Shown piece by piece: positions 51,788 to 59,654 of a stretch of 64,000 nt of DNA. The stretch spans positions 60,085-124,084 of the forward strand of contig DAIDKE010000004.1 in the NCBI GenBank assembly GCA_027450165.1. Reading direction: 5' to 3'. Made by a program: the position numbers and the translations under genes. How positions within the stretch are numbered: the stretch's first letter is position 1; each line of letters opens with the position of its first letter. The notes beneath the pieces are model-generated. The model was not told the DNA's origin. It was given only the letters and a program-made list of their open reading frames with translations, and ran no database searches. Origin of the DNA: Candidatus Saccharimonadota bacterium (GTDB taxonomy: Bacteria; Patescibacteriota; Saccharimonadia; Saccharimonadales; Saccharimonadaceae).

Positions 51788-52489
51788 CTAGCGCATATCG
51801 ACGATTTTGATCTCGCCGGGCTTCATATCACCAAGTGAATAATTGCCAAAATTGGTGCGATGTAAGCTGATAACGGTGTAGCCAAGGGCGGCAAAGGTGC
51901 GGCGGATCTGGCGATTGCGACCTTCGTGCATGGTTACTTGCCAGCTCTTGCGGCTGGCGTCGCTTAAACGCATTAACTGCAATCGGCTTTTGCCGTCGGG
52001 TAGGTCAATGCCGTAGTCGCTAATCATCTGTTGATGCAGCGGCTCTAGCTCACGGTCGAGCTCGACCTCATAGACCTTTACTTTGACGAAGCTCGGGTGT
52101 GTCATCCGCTGGGTGAAATCGCCGTCGTTGGTTAATAGAATCAGTCCGCTTGAATCTTTATCTAATCGCCCGACAGTTTTAAGCGTTTGGTACTTTGGCG
52201 GCAATAATTTATATAGTGTTGGTGTATCGCCCTGCTGGCGGCGCGAGCTGACGTAGCCGACAGGTTTGTTGAGCATGACATAGATAAAATCTGGTTTGGC
52301 GCCAAGTGGGCGGTTATCTAACTCAATCTTATCGGCTTCACCCACCCTGTCGCCGAGAGTCGCTTTGTTGCCGTTAATCTTAATGCGGCCGCTTTTAATA
52401 AGGTTATCGGCCTCGCGCCGGGAAATTCCCAATAACAAAGCCAACTGCTTGTTGAGGCGAGTTGGCTCGTGAAGTTCTGAATCAGTCAT
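51788..52489 (-). CDS. Ribosomal large subunit pseudouridine synthase (RluB/RsuA family)
   Basis: A 233-residue protein with an N-terminal S4 RNA-binding domain (SRREADNLIKSGRIKINGNKA) and a pseudouridine synthase domain whose catalytic Asp lies in GRLDKDSSGLILLTNDGD. It isomerises a uridine in rRNA. TATTAT lies 6 bases before the ATG (52501-52496), a leaderless arrangement. Confidence 0.9.
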   Translation of the reverse strand: MTDSELHEPTRLNKQLALLLGISRREADNLIKSGRIKINGNKATLGDRVGEADKIELDNRPLGAKPDFIYVMLNKPVGYVSSRRQQGDTPTLYKLLPPKYQTLKTVGRLDKDSSGLILLTNDGDFTQRMTHPSFVKVKVYEVELDRELEPLHQQMISDYGIDLPDGKSRLQLMRLSDASRKSWQVTMHEGRNRQIRRTFAALGYTVISLHRTNFGNYSLGDMKPGEIKIVDMR

Positions 52490-52506
52490 TGGTTGATAAT
52501 AACACC

Positions 52507-53487
52507 TTAAGCTACTGGCGGAACCGGTGGTTGTGGCGGTAAGTTTTGATCTGCTGGCAATGGTGCGACTGGTGGTACCGGCGGAACACCACCGTTTAGT
52601 TCCTGGTTCATAAGAGTGGCCATGTCAACACCGGGCGCTGGTTCAAGTGGATGAATTACCCTTTCGCCAAGCGAAGCTGGGCGTGGAGTCGAAAATGGCG
52701 CGGTTGGCTCTGGCAGGGCGCCTGGCTCTTGAGCCGGCGGAGCGACATAGCCTGGCTGGACGGCGCTAACCGGCTCAACAGGTGCAGGACTAGCCACTGG
52801 GGCTGGAGTCATAGCAGGTTCTGGTACTGGGGCAGCCGGTGTAACTGGTGCGACCGGGGCTGGCTCGGGAGCAGGCGCTGCCATAGGCGCGGCCGGGGCG
52901 ACAGTTACAACGGGAGCTACTGGTGCCACTGGAGCGGCAGCTGGAACAACGGGCACTGGTTCAGGTACAACCGGTGCTGGCGCGGCGGCTGGCGCAGCTG
53001 CGACTGGAGCTACGGGTGCGACAGGAGCTGGCGCAACAGGTGCCGGAGCGGCTGGTCGAGCTATAGCACTTGGGGCTGGTGGTGCAAAGGCGTTCATTGG
53101 TGCACTGGCTGGTGCCAGGCTGTCGCCTAGGACATCGTGAACGGTACGGACAACATCTTCGATGCCAACCTGCGACTTAACTAAGTAGCGGTCGGCGCCA
53201 AGGGCTTCGCCGCGAGCACGCTGGTCTTCCGACGACAAAGCGGTCATCATAATGACCTTAATGTCTTTGGTCTCGGTGGTGCTGCGCAGGATGTCGAGCA
53301 TGTCAAAACCACTGATTTTCGGCATCATAACGTCGCTAATAATAAGATCTGGGCGGTCTTTGATAGCCATCGCGAGGGCTTCTTCGCCATCGCCGGCCGA
53401 TACGATATCGTAGCCTTCGGCCTGTAAGCGGACGCCATAAATTTCGCGCAAGCTTTTGTCGTCTTCAACTAATAGAATCTTTGCCAT
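52507..53487 (-). CDS. Response regulator with long Pro/Ala-rich tail
   Basis: A 326-residue protein. Residues 1-120 are a receiver (KILLVEDDKSLRE, LIISDVMMPKISGFDMLD, VIMMTALSS, RYLVKSQVG). The remaining 200 residues are almost entirely Pro, Ala and Val (PAPVAPAPVAPV-type repeats) with no DNA-binding domain. Output must be by protein interaction or sequestration. It starts 51 bases upstream of nothing else and directly follows the kinase gene. Confidence 0.88.
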   Translation of the reverse strand: MAKILLVEDDKSLREIYGVRLQAEGYDIVSAGDGEEALAMAIKDRPDLIISDVMMPKISGFDMLDILRSTTETKDIKVIMMTALSSEDQRARGEALGADRYLVKSQVGIEDVVRTVHDVLGDSLAPASAPMNAFAPPAPSAIARPAAPAPVAPAPVAPVAPVAAAPAAAPAPVVPEPVPVVPAAAPVAPVAPVVTVAPAAPMAAPAPEPAPVAPVTPAAPVPEPAMTPAPVASPAPVEPVSAVQPGYVAPPAQEPGALPEPTAPFSTPRPASLGERVIHPLEPAPGVDMATLMNQELNGGVPPVPPVAPLPADQNLPPQPPVPPVA

Positions 53488-53538
53488 ATTTACCCCTATT
53501 GTACCGAATGGTCGTTTAAAAAGCCATACTCCTTATGT

Positions 53539-55545
53539 TTATTGTCCTGGCGGCGGTGTTTGCTGAGATTGTTGAGCCTTGGCCATGGCCTCGAGCTGGG
53601 CAACTTTGGCGGCAATTTGCTCGCGGGTTAAGGCCTCACCGCGCGGTACGGTGGTTGCTGGCGCTACGGCCGGCTGGGTGCCGATTGGCGGCGCGGCTAC
53701 GGCGGCTACTGGCGGACTGGCTACTGGAACGGCTGGTGTGGCCGCGACTACACTTGGTGCGGCCTGGGGTACGGGTTGCGACGGAGATGGCTGGAAGGCC
53801 GGTGCGACCTGCGGTGCGGCTGGCGCCGCGGCTACAGGGGTACTGGCTAGGCGGCTAGCTTCTTCGGCGGCGGCACGCTCTTGCTCGGCTTTAATTTCGA
53901 CGGCCTGCTGGTTAGAGATGCGCGGCAGCTCAAGGTAGAAGGTGCTCCCCTGTTTATAGATACTTTCTAGCCAAATTCGGCCGCCCATAGTTTCGGCCAG
54001 TTTGCGGCACAGATACAGACCCAAGCCGGTACCGCCGATTTGGCGGGTTTCGGGGTCGTCGACGCGATAGAATTTTTGGAACAGGTGCGGAATGTCTTCG
54101 GCTGGAATACCAATACCCGAATCTTTAATGCTAACTGTCACTTTGTCGTCGGTACCGTTAACGTCGACCGTCACCTGCCCGGCCGGGGTATATTTAATAG
54201 CGTTTTCAATCAGATTTTCGACGATTTCACGGATATGGTCGTTGTCCAGGTTAACGTAATAGACCGGTGCGATGTGCTTCACACCACCTTCACCGGCATC
54301 TTTAGGAATCGGCACGTAAACTAGTTGCAGCCCCTTAGCGGTAGCCTTAGCGTCTAGCCCGATCGTAATGTCGTGGACGAACTGGGTAATATCGATGACC
54401 TTCGGGTTGTTCGACATGCGCATATCGTCGGCCTTAGAGACGTCTAGCAGGTCTTGGAAGAGGTTTCCCAGGTGCTGAGCGGATTCGTGGGCTTTCATGA
54501 TAAAATCGCGCGCCTTAGCATCAATTTGCGATGTTTGCGGATTCAAAGCCAGGCCCAAATAGCCCTCGATCGAGGCCACCGGCGTGCGCATCTCGTGGCT
54601 GGCGGTGCTAATAAATTCGGATTGCTCGCGGGCAGCGGCTTTTTCAGCGGTGATATCACGAAAGACAATAATCACACCTGAGCCAGCCTGTCCAATCGGC
54701 GAAATCACCAGCGAGGTCGATAACTTTTTGCTGCTTTTGGTCAAAATATTGTAGTCATTGCTGCGCCGTTGCTGATTGTCGTTTAAGACCTGTTGAATCG
54801 GGTCGCTGTTAGGCTGCAGCTCGTTATTCTTTTGGTCTAACAGATGGATCACCGACTTGTAATTAAGCATCAAGGCGTCTTGCTTGCTCCAACCGAGCAG
54901 CTCTTGGGCGGCCGGGTTGATCAGCTGGATATTACCCTGGGCGTCGATCGCCAGCACGCCGTCACCGATGGCGTTAATCACAACTTCGGATTTGGTGGCG
55001 ACTTCAGATAATTCATTGGCCAGGTTTTTAAAGGCTTTGTTGCCGTCCGACGTCTTGTCGACGGCATTGTGCCAGACAATTAGCCCGGCGGCAATCGGCA
55101 GTAGACCACTAAAAATCGATACAGTAATGGTTTCAGGTGTGAAATTACCGTGTAGATATTCGTAACCTAGAAATGCGCCAACAGCGGCCAACAGCGGCAA
55201 AGTGCCCCAGACACCAAAGATGGCGGCAAAGAATCCGGCTAGCAGCCACAAAGCAATAAACGGCGAATGAGTGCCGCCGGTCTCGACGATTAAACCGCTA
55301 GCGGCCGCTGCAAACAGTAGAAAAACGACCAGCGACGGCCAATAAGTCTCTTGTTTGAACGGCAAAAAGTACGTCACGATACTGGCGACCACGGCCGCGC
55401 CGGCGATAATTACCACCGGTAAAGTCACACCAAAAATCGCGCCCGTACCGACGTCCGTCAACATTGGTACGACATAGAGAGCTATAATTCCGAGCGACAA
55501 AAAAGTAACCGCTTCGCTTAGGCGGCGATGCCAAAATCTTGTCAA
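53539..55545 (-). CDS. Membrane sensor histidine kinase with PAS domain
   Basis: The frame extends to 55668, but the first codons of that extension are the hammerhead ribozyme (MLMSPKGRK), upstream of the gene's own promoter (55595-55623). I therefore place the start near TTG 55545 (about 668 residues); an ATA preceded by AGGGGG at 55569 is an alternative. About six membrane segments, then a PAS domain (VVINAIGDGVLAIDAQGNIQLINPAAQELLGW), an HisKA domain (STASHEMRTPVASIEGYL), N-box NLIENAIKYT and G-boxes DSGIGIP, GGTGLGLYLC. The tail is Pro/Ala-rich like that of its regulator. Confidence 0.88.
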   Translation of the reverse strand: MTRFWHRRLSEAVTFLSLGIIALYVVPMLTDVGTGAIFGVTLPVVIIAGAAVVASIVTYFLPFKQETYWPSLVVFLLFAAAASGLIVETGGTHSPFIALWLLAGFFAAIFGVWGTLPLLAAVGAFLGYEYLHGNFTPETITVSIFSGLLPIAAGLIVWHNAVDKTSDGNKAFKNLANELSEVATKSEVVINAIGDGVLAIDAQGNIQLINPAAQELLGWSKQDALMLNYKSVIHLLDQKNNELQPNSDPIQQVLNDNQQRRSNDYNILTKSSKKLSTSLVISPIGQAGSGVIIVFRDITAEKAAAREQSEFISTASHEMRTPVASIEGYLGLALNPQTSQIDAKARDFIMKAHESAQHLGNLFQDLLDVSKADDMRMSNNPKVIDITQFVHDITIGLDAKATAKGLQLVYVPIPKDAGEGGVKHIAPVYYVNLDNDHIREIVENLIENAIKYTPAGQVTVDVNGTDDKVTVSIKDSGIGIPAEDIPHLFQKFYRVDDPETRQIGGTGLGLYLCRKLAETMGGRIWLESIYKQGSTFYLELPRISNQQAVEIKAEQERAAAEEASRLASTPVAAAPAAPQVAPAFQPSPSQPVPQAAPSVVAATPAVPVASPPVAAVAAPPIGTQPAVAPATTVPRGEALTREQIAAKVAQLEAMAKAQQSQQTPPPGQ

Positions 55546-55594
55546 TGACAGTGGTGCTATGAGGTGCCCCCTATTTATTGAATTTCTAGGGGTT

Positions 55595-55623
55595 ATTATG
55601 ATGCTTATGACTAATTTTGACAA
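55595..55623 (-). promoter_or_regulatory. Promoter of kinase-regulator operon
   Basis: On the minus strand, TTGTCA, 17-base spacer, CATAAT. It lies immediately downstream of the cassette E hammerhead. A leader hairpin CCCCTA/TAGGGG follows. Confidence 0.7.
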
Positions 55624-55630
55624 GTTATTA

Positions 55631-55685
55631 AAGCTTTTTCGTCCTTTTGGACTCATCAGCATGAACATACATTCATGGAAAGCTT
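55631..55685 (-). ncRNA. Type III hammerhead ribozyme (cassette E)
   Basis: Read on the minus strand: stem III 5' strand AAGCTTT, cleavage base C (55678), stem I CATGAAT-GTAT-GTTCATG (55677-55660), core CTGATGA, stem II GTCC-AAAA-GGAC, core GAAA, stem III 3' strand ending AAGCTT (55631). All core nucleotides of the hammerhead consensus are present. Predicted cut is between 55678 and 55677, leaving the cassette E mRNA upstream. Confidence 0.92.
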
Positions 55686-55699
55686 AATCAGGGAGAGAC
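55686..55699. repeat. Cassette E 3' arm complementary to leader
   Basis: Plus-strand AATCAGGGAGAGAC; the mRNA (minus) reads GTCTCTCCCTGATT here. Perfect 14-base inverted partner of 56245-56258, which carries the ribosome-binding site of the same gene. It abuts the hammerhead. Confidence 0.85.
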
Positions 55700-55706
55700 G
55701 ACCGGC

Positions 55707-55742
55707 GGGGAGGGGTTCGCGCAAAATTGCGAACCCCTCCCC
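55707..55742. repeat. 14-bp hairpin at 3' end of cassette E
   Basis: GGGGAGGGGTTCGC and GCGAACCCCTCCCC around an 8-base loop, perfect. No T-run follows on the coding strand, so it is not a standard terminator. Confidence 0.88.
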
Positions 55743-55753
55743 GCGAACCGCGG

Positions 55754-56239
55754 CTAGAGCGTGTCGTCCAGGAGCACGTAGTCGTACTTGGCCAGCGTTG
55801 CCTTGACCTCCTCCTCGCTATTGCTGCCGAAGTTGCGCATGGCGCGCAGTGCGCTCAGCGGCGTATGCACCAGCTCTCCAACAGTGTAGATCCTGTTGCG
55901 CGTGAGGGTGACGTACGTACGAGCGGTAAGCCGCAAGTCCTCGATGAAAGCGTTGAACGGCATTGCGTCGTTCTCGGCATTGGCTGCGAAGGCCCGCCGA
56001 GCGTTCTCGGCGAGGGCTTCAGCGTGCAGACGCTCCAGCTCCTTCGCCTGTCGATCGACGGGCAGAAGGGTGTGCCGGACGCTGGTTTCGATGCTGCGTC
56101 GCTTCTCCGTGAGGATCGCAAGCGTCGCGTCAACACCAGCCTGGACGCCGAGGTTGAAGATCCTTGAATACAGATCCTGGATGTCCAGGGGCTGTCCTTC
56201 CATCAGTTCTGCCATAATGGGCCTTGCGGTTGCGGCCAT
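55754..56239 (-). CDS. Cassette E: RNA polymerase alpha-CTD-like helix-hairpin-helix protein
   Basis: Start set at ATG 56239 (MAATARP), 7 bases after GGGAGAG; upstream ATGs overlap the promoter. 161 residues. The last 45 residues, IYTVGELVHTPLSALRAMRN followed by FGSNSEEEVKATLAKY, match the helix-hairpin-helix of the RNA polymerase alpha C-terminal domain. The N-terminal part is helical and unrelated to alpha-NTD. It might bind DNA UP elements or compete with alpha (inference). GC-ending codons. Confidence 0.75.
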   Translation of the reverse strand: MAATARPIMAELMEGQPLDIQDLYSRIFNLGVQAGVDATLAILTEKRRSIETSVRHTLLPVDRQAKELERLHAEALAENARRAFAANAENDAMPFNAFIEDLRLTARTYVTLTRNRIYTVGELVHTPLSALRAMRNFGSNSEEEVKATLAKYDYVLLDDTL

Positions 56240-56244
56240 CGCCT

Positions 56245-56258
56245 GTCTCTCCCTGATT
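56245..56258. repeat. Cassette E 5' arm containing the ribosome-binding site
   Basis: On the mRNA strand AATCAGGGAGAGAC, 5 bases before the start codon; it pairs with 55686-55699. Confidence 0.85.
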
Positions 56259-56326
56259 GTATTGGCGCGTACTAAGTTTCCGCGCCTAGGTCTATCACCG
56301 ATGTCTTCATCGATGATCTGGTGCAT

Positions 56327-56355
56327 ATTATAGCATAAACATGATAAAAATGCAA
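56327..56355 (-). promoter_or_regulatory. Cassette E promoter
   Basis: On the minus strand, TTGCAT, 17-base spacer, TATAAT. The leader begins with a 10-bp hairpin ATCATCGATG-AAGA-CATCGGTGAT and then GGCGCG/CGCGCC. Confidence 0.8.
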
Positions 56356-56356
56356 T

Positions 56357-57085
56357 TTATCCGGCGATAGCCGTGCCGAACAACTTACCGACGAAGTAAG
56401 TAATGACCATGGCCAGTAGTCCACCTATGATAACGCGGATAATGGCGCGCGGTTTCGAGGCGCCACCGACGGCTGCGCTAATGTAGCCGGTGCAGAATAA
56501 GGCGACCAAAACAGCGGCAATGGTTACGACTGGGCGCATGTTAGCCGGCGCCGATATGACGGCCAAAACCGGCACCAAACTGCCAATTGTAAATGAAATT
56601 AGCGACGATATGGCGGCGCTCCACGGTTTGACGTATTCGTTTAGGTCCAGGCCCATTTCGAGTTTGACGTGAGCTTTGAGGGCGTTGGTTTTGGTAACTT
56701 CAATGGCGGCGGTGCGGGCGGTCTTGGCGCTAATCCCCTGGTCTTCGTAGTAGCTAGATAATTCGTCTAGTTCTTCGTCTGGATACTCCTTTAAGAACTT
56801 CTTTTCGCGGTCGACAAACGATTTTTCGGCGTCGGCCTGGCTACTAACCGAGACGTACTCGCCAACGGCCATCGACAAAGCGCCGGCCACCACAGCAGCG
56901 ATGGCGGCGATCAAAATCTGTTTAATGTTATTGGTCGCACCGACCACACCCATAACGACGCCAGCCGTTGAGACGATGCCGTCGTTGGCACCCAACACGC
57001 CGGCGCGTAATTTGTTTAATGTATCCGATCCACGGGCGTGAGCTTTACCGTGTAATTCTTCGTAAGATAAGTCTTGTTTAGCCAT
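56357..57085 (-). CDS. VIT1/CCC1-family iron or manganese transporter
   Basis: A 242-residue membrane protein with five hydrophobic segments. GVLGANDGIVSTAGVVMGVVGA in the first helix and ALSMAVGEYVSVSSQADAEK are the family signatures; the cytoplasmic metal-binding insertion with acidic residues (KEYPDEELDELSSYYEDQG) is present. It likely exports Fe2+ or Mn2+. TATACT lies 6 bases before the ATG (57097-57092). Confidence 0.9.
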   Translation of the reverse strand: MAKQDLSYEELHGKAHARGSDTLNKLRAGVLGANDGIVSTAGVVMGVVGATNNIKQILIAAIAAVVAGALSMAVGEYVSVSSQADAEKSFVDREKKFLKEYPDEELDELSSYYEDQGISAKTARTAAIEVTKTNALKAHVKLEMGLDLNEYVKPWSAAISSLISFTIGSLVPVLAVISAPANMRPVVTIAAVLVALFCTGYISAAVGGASKPRAIIRVIIGGLLAMVITYFVGKLFGTAIAG

Positions 57086-57091
57086 AGTTTA

Positions 57092-57097
57092 AGTATA
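57092..57097 (-). promoter_or_regulatory. -10 element of VIT1 gene, leaderless spacing
   Basis: TATACT on the minus strand, exactly 6 bases before the ATG at 57085. Confidence 0.5.
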
Positions 57098-57114
57098 CAG
57101 GAAGCAATCGGCTG

Positions 57115-57618
57115 TTAGATTAGTTTGGCGATGGTCGCAAAATCAAGATAATCGTGCGTATCGCCCGGAAGTTCAACAAACGACAGATTGTCGCTGGCGC
57201 CTTCAAAGGCGGTTTTGACCTGATCAAACGAACCAAGGGGGTCGGAAGTGTTCTGGATGATAATTACTGGCGCATTAACTAGGCGCAGCCACTGCCTAAA
57301 TAGCTCGGCCTGTGCGCCGCCGTTGACCGGTATTCCAAGTAAAATGAGCTTCTCGGGGTGCAACACTTGCTCGGCGGTTGCCTTTACGGCGATTACCGTA
57401 CCAATGGATTTTGCAACGACGACATAGGGCTCAAAACCGTCTGTCTGCTGCTTTGCGACCGTTATTTCATGATTGATATCTGCCCGCTCTTCGCCAGACT
57501 GCCAGTGGCGGTAGTGCTGGGTTTTAACATCATCTAGGTAGGGCAACAAGGCGGTCTTTAACTTCTCTATCCACTCGCCATGGCGAGAGCTGTTGCCGGG
57601 AAGAAGTAGCGCGTTCAT
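57115..57618 (-). CDS. Small alpha/beta hydrolase (RBBP9/YdeN-like)
   Basis: Start at ATG 57618 (MNALLLPGNS), 6 bases after TACTAT (57630-57625); 167 residues. Oxyanion region LLLPGNSSRHGEW, nucleophile elbow VVAKSIGTVIA, acid in IQNTSDPLGSF and His in GDTHDYLDF complete a triad. Substrate unknown. Confidence 0.75.
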   Translation of the reverse strand: MNALLLPGNSSRHGEWIEKLKTALLPYLDDVKTQHYRHWQSGEERADINHEITVAKQQTDGFEPYVVVAKSIGTVIAVKATAEQVLHPEKLILLGIPVNGGAQAELFRQWLRLVNAPVIIIQNTSDPLGSFDQVKTAFEGASDNLSFVELPGDTHDYLDFATIAKLI

Positions 57619-57685
57619 ATTATGATAGTACCGCACGATGGGTATCTAGCGCCAATTATCTGATATATCACCCTCTCTAGCACTG

Positions 57686-57714
57686 TTGATGTATATCTAA
57701 AATAATGTTATGGT
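57686..57714 (+). promoter_or_regulatory. Cassette F promoter
   Basis: TTGATG, 17-base spacer, TATGGT. The expected 5' end begins with the hairpin GTCTGTTCAC/GTGATCAGAC (nine of ten pairs). Confidence 0.6.
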
Positions 57715-57781
57715 ATGAAAGTCTGTTCACTCTGTGATCAGACGCACCTTCACTGTCCAAATCCAAGCGGAAGGCACGATC

Positions 57782-57955
57782 ATGTACGACAACGGTTCGG
57801 GCGCTGCTGCTGGTACGGCGGGGATTCTCGCCTTCACCGGTACCAACGTCGGCTACACCCTGTCGGTCGTCCTCGCCCTGGTGGCGGTCGGCCTGTTCCT
57901 GGTCGGGCTGCGCAAGCGCACGCGCACGCGCGAGTCCGTCCAGCGGGAGGACTGA
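57782..57955 (+). CDS. Cassette F: 57-residue single-span protein with LAFTG motif
   Basis: ATG 57782 with GGAAGG upstream. Gly/Ala-rich N terminus, then ILAFTGTN, a hydrophobic helix (VGYTLSVVLALVAVGLFLVGL) and a basic tail (RKRTRTRE). That order, LxxTG then helix then basic tail, is the layout of a sortase sorting signal, but the protein has no signal peptide or ectodomain to anchor. It may be a small membrane partner of the glycosyltransferase 3 bases downstream. Confidence 0.7.
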   Translation: MYDNGSGAAAGTAGILAFTGTNVGYTLSVVLALVAVGLFLVGLRKRTRTRESVQRED

Positions 57956-57958
57956 GCT

Positions 57959-59464
57959 GTGTCGAAGTCCTCCAAGCTGTACCTGACGATCATGGCGGTT
58001 TGGCTGCTGATGTTCGGCAGCGCTGTCCTGACGTCCTACACCCAGATCAGGAGCCTGATGCGCACGACACCGGTCGCCGGTGTTCTCGTGACCATCACTC
58101 TGGCCTTCATCGGCTACTTCTGGATGAACGGCGTCAAGGACGTGCTCTACACGGCCTGGTACTACCTGTTCGTGAAGAGCCACCGCGTCAAGCTGCCCTA
58201 TCGGCCTCTCGTGCGTGAGCCGCTGGTCCTCCTGGTGTACTGCACCCGGAACGACTTCAACAGTGACTCGCTCAGCAAGTCGATGCGACAGCTTTACGGC
58301 AACTTCCGGACTGTCATCTTGGATGACAGTGACAAGGAGGCGTATTTGCGGCAAGTCGATGAGTTCGCCGCCACCAACCAGGTGGAGGTGGTGCGTCGCA
58401 CGAACCGCATTGGCTTCAAGGCGGGAAACCTCAACAATTTCCTGCGTGGGGCCGAGTACGACTTCTTCGTCATTCTTGACAGCGACGAGGTCATCCCGCC
58501 CGGTTTTATCCGGAGGATGTTGGATTACTTCGCCGCCAACAAGAACACCGGCGTTGTCCAGGCAAACCACGTTGCAACACGCAACGTCACACCGTTTCAG
58601 CAGAAGTTTGCGATTGGCGTCGACTCGCACTGGCCCGTCTACCAAACGGTCAAGGACGAGTACGGCTTCCTGTCACTGCTGGGACATGGTGCCATGGTGA
58701 GCAGGCTGTGCTACGAGGCGGCTGGCGGTTTTCCGTTGGTTGTCGCCGAAGACATCTGCTTCTCACTGGCAGCCCGCGAGGCGGGCTACATGACTGTGTT
58801 CGCGCCGGACGTGACCTGCGAAGAGGAGTACCCGCCCGACTACCTGGCGTTCCGCAAGCGCCACAACAAGTGGACTCAAGGCAACATGGAGTTCATTCGG
58901 CGGAACACCTGGCCGATCCTGGCCTCGCGTCAGCTCAAGTGGTACGAGAAGCTGGACATCGTCCTCTTCACGTATGCGCTGCCGCTGACCGCGGTCTTCT
59001 CGCTGTTCATCGTGATCAACGTGGTTGTTTTGCCCCTGATGGGCACGACGTTCCGGTACCCCCTGTGGATGCTGGTTCCCACGTTGCTCTTCCTGCTGGC
59101 ACCGATGGCGAACGACGTCATCTTCCACTGGAAGGCGATGAGCAAGCGCAAGCTGTTCTCTTACAGTGGCGGCTCAATGCTGCTGTACGGGAGCATGTAC
59201 TTCACGAGCCTCAAGGCTTCGCTGAAGTCCATGTTTGGCCAGTCGGTGTTCCTTGTGACACCGAAGAACGCGGCACACGTTTCCTTCAAGGAGGCGTTGA
59301 CCGTCACGCGCGGCGAGTTGATTTTCGCTCTGGTGATCATGGCCATTGCGATCGTCTTCAACGGATCGATTTTGCCGGTGTTGCTGCTGGCCGTGCCCGC
59401 CCTGTCGGCGAGCTACCTGTCTGTTCGGCACCAGCCCACGCTTAAGGAAATGGAGGAAGTGTAG
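57959..59464 (+). CDS. Cassette F: processive family 2 glycosyltransferase
   Basis: Starts at GTG 57959 with CGGGAGGA upstream inside the previous ORF. 501 residues. Two N-terminal membrane segments, a GT-A domain with VILDDSDKEAY, ILDSDEVIPPGF (DxD), VVAEDICFSLAAREAGY (ED base) and KRHNKWTQGNMEF (Q-x-x-K/R-W-like), then four or more C-terminal membrane segments. This layout is that of cellulose/hyaluronan-type synthases, making and extruding a polysaccharide. GC-ending codons (bases 57841-57900 just upstream are 40/60 G+C). Confidence 0.88.
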   Translation: MSKSSKLYLTIMAVWLLMFGSAVLTSYTQIRSLMRTTPVAGVLVTITLAFIGYFWMNGVKDVLYTAWYYLFVKSHRVKLPYRPLVREPLVLLVYCTRNDFNSDSLSKSMRQLYGNFRTVILDDSDKEAYLRQVDEFAATNQVEVVRRTNRIGFKAGNLNNFLRGAEYDFFVILDSDEVIPPGFIRRMLDYFAANKNTGVVQANHVATRNVTPFQQKFAIGVDSHWPVYQTVKDEYGFLSLLGHGAMVSRLCYEAAGGFPLVVAEDICFSLAAREAGYMTVFAPDVTCEEEYPPDYLAFRKRHNKWTQGNMEFIRRNTWPILASRQLKWYEKLDIVLFTYALPLTAVFSLFIVINVVVLPLMGTTFRYPLWMLVPTLLFLLAPMANDVIFHWKAMSKRKLFSYSGGSMLLYGSMYFTSLKASLKSMFGQSVFLVTPKNAAHVSFKEALTVTRGELIFALVIMAIAIVFNGSILPVLLLAVPALSASYLSVRHQPTLKEMEEV

Positions 59465-59597
59465 TTTCTCGAGCACATCAACCAATGATTGCGACGAGTC
59501 AACGGAGGGTGATGTAAGGTGGACAATGGCGTCCCCTTCATTACCACTTGTGTGGACAATTGCTGTTGAGCTTCGGCTCCAGTTTGTCTGCACAAAC

Positions 59598-59652
59598 AAT
59601 GCTTACATAGATGTGTATCTATGCTGATGAGTCCAAAAGGACGAAAAGCATT
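59598..59652 (+). ncRNA. Type III hammerhead ribozyme (cassette F)
   Basis: Stem III AATGCTT, cleavage base A (59605), stem I CATAGAT-GTGT-ATCTATG (59606-59623), CTGATGA (59624-59630), stem II GTCC-AAAA-GGAC, GAAA (59643-59646), stem III AGCATT. Stems I and III are each 7 perfect pairs. It is preceded by hairpins GAGC-TTCG-GCTC and GTTTGT-CTGC-ACAAAC, and it ends three bases before the stop codon of the convergent AlkA-like gene. Confidence 0.93.
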
Positions 59653-59654
59653 AA

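Noticed and set aside
55546..55668. N-terminal extension of the sensor kinase
   Set aside because: It reads through the hammerhead and the kinase's own promoter, so it cannot be translated from the main transcript.
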